From Kaistella faecalis (lineage in GTDB: Bacteria > Bacteroidota > Bacteroidia > Flavobacteriales > Weeksellaceae): a DNA stretch of 64,000 bases. A program made the position numbers and the translations under genes. The stretch is from the NCBI RefSeq assembly GCF_019195395.1, contig NZ_CP078067.1:2371783-2435782 (forward strand). The letters are read 5' to 3'. Numbering within the stretch: position 1 is the stretch's first letter; each line of letters starts with the position of its first letter. This document shows positions 63,741-64,000 of this stretch, in pieces. Under the pieces are notes generated by a model. The model was not told the DNA's origin and searched no databases. It worked only from the letters and a program-made list of their open reading frames with translations.

Positions 63741-63910
63741 TTCCAGCAGCTGAGGGGAGCTAGAAAAATCCCGCTTCGAAATCCCTGAATTTTATAATAA
63801 GCAAATCTCTTGTTTCACCATCCGGGAGACCCGGATAAGAAAAAATAAAAAAAAAGAAAGTAAAGTTATGGTTTCGGAAAAATGCCGTGACAATATCAAG
63901 CCCTTGCGGG

Positions 63911-63966
63911 TTTTTTGCAAAAAAGATGGCCGTGAAAAATGATACGGCAATCTTTTTTGCAAAAAA
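63911..63966. repeat. Near-perfect 23-bp-arm inverted repeat
   Basis: Arms 63911-63933 and 63944-63966 match at 22 of 23 pairs, around a 10-nt loop; each arm contains the palindrome TTTTTTGCAAAAAA next to a GCCGT / ACGGC block. The strength and symmetry suggest a transfer origin, replication site or regulatory hairpin of the island rather than a simple terminator. Confidence 0.7.
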
Positions 63967-64000
63967 ATATTGCATAGCATTTTTCCTCCCGAGGGGTAGA

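Noticed and set aside
63760-63980. Overlapping minus-strand reading frames of 62-71 residues near the window end
   Set aside because: Phenylalanine-rich products of A/T runs and of the 23-bp-arm inverted repeat; no start signal or family resemblance.

Overview
The window looks like the chromosome of a member of the Flavobacteriia, most likely a Chryseobacterium-like Weeksellaceae (inference). Evidence: several proteins carry type IX secretion (T9SS) C-terminal sorting domains; promoters match the Bacteroidetes pattern TTG-N18-20-TAnnTTTG (before rpsA, rplS, tRNA-Ser and the arginine operon); the arginine pathway uses the Bacteroidetes ArgF' (N-acylornithine carbamoyltransferase); and flavobacterial intergenic hairpin repeats are present.

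1-42.1 kb is ordinary core genome. It starts in a truncated dapD followed by two glycosyltransferases. Next come a secreted M28 peptidase; thrS-infC-rpmI-rplT, in which infC appears to use an AUA start; a group of small stress and envelope proteins; an acyl-CoA dehydrogenase; a secreted endonuclease I; a helix-hairpin-helix protein and a MerR regulator separated by a five-copy, 22/23-bp periodic repeat; a DEAD-box helicase; rpsA; a secreted M36 peptidase; and rplS. A decayed 3-hydroxybutyrate dehydrogenase tail precedes scoAB (ketone-body use). A compact nine-gene arginine operon (GNAT-argG-argC-argD-argF'-argB-argE-argH-lrp) covers the pathway from glutamate to arginine apart from carbamoyl-phosphate supply. 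It ends in an Lrp/AsnC regulator gene, and its promoter region holds two inverted repeats of identical geometry. Then come a cupin, a HAD hydrolase, an NhaC-type antiporter, an HsdR-N protein, holA, trxB, crcB, tRNA-Ser(UGA), ligA and a fused E1 alpha/beta 2-oxoacid dehydrogenase.

42.3-64 kb is an accessory island that runs off the right edge. It opens with a tyrosine recombinase, followed by an unrecognised protein, an excisionase-like HTH protein behind a GTCTCAT operator-like array, and a VirE/BT4734-type replication protein. An origin-like intergenic region follows (three CGGTGCAAA copies and a wide inverted repeat). A single-polypeptide type ISP restriction-modification enzyme is followed 6 bp later by a gene with a C-terminal HEPN-like RX4H motif, probably a coupled defence protein. 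The next part is DNA-damage oriented: UmuD, an inserted membrane protein, UmuC, and an SRAP/HMCES-type protein. UmuC and SRAP are each followed directly by one of two small acidic paralogues sharing the signature MNHFRG. A T9SS-exported phospholipase D-like protein also lies here. The last 1.1 kb has no credible gene; it is a chain of long-range inverted repeats, two of which differ by compensatory base-pair changes, and it ends in a near-perfect inverted repeat with 23-bp arms.

The most interesting candidates for undescribed biology are the covarying hairpin chain, the type ISP-HEPN pair, the MNHFRG paralogues tied to DNA-damage genes, and the 22-bp periodic repeat array.
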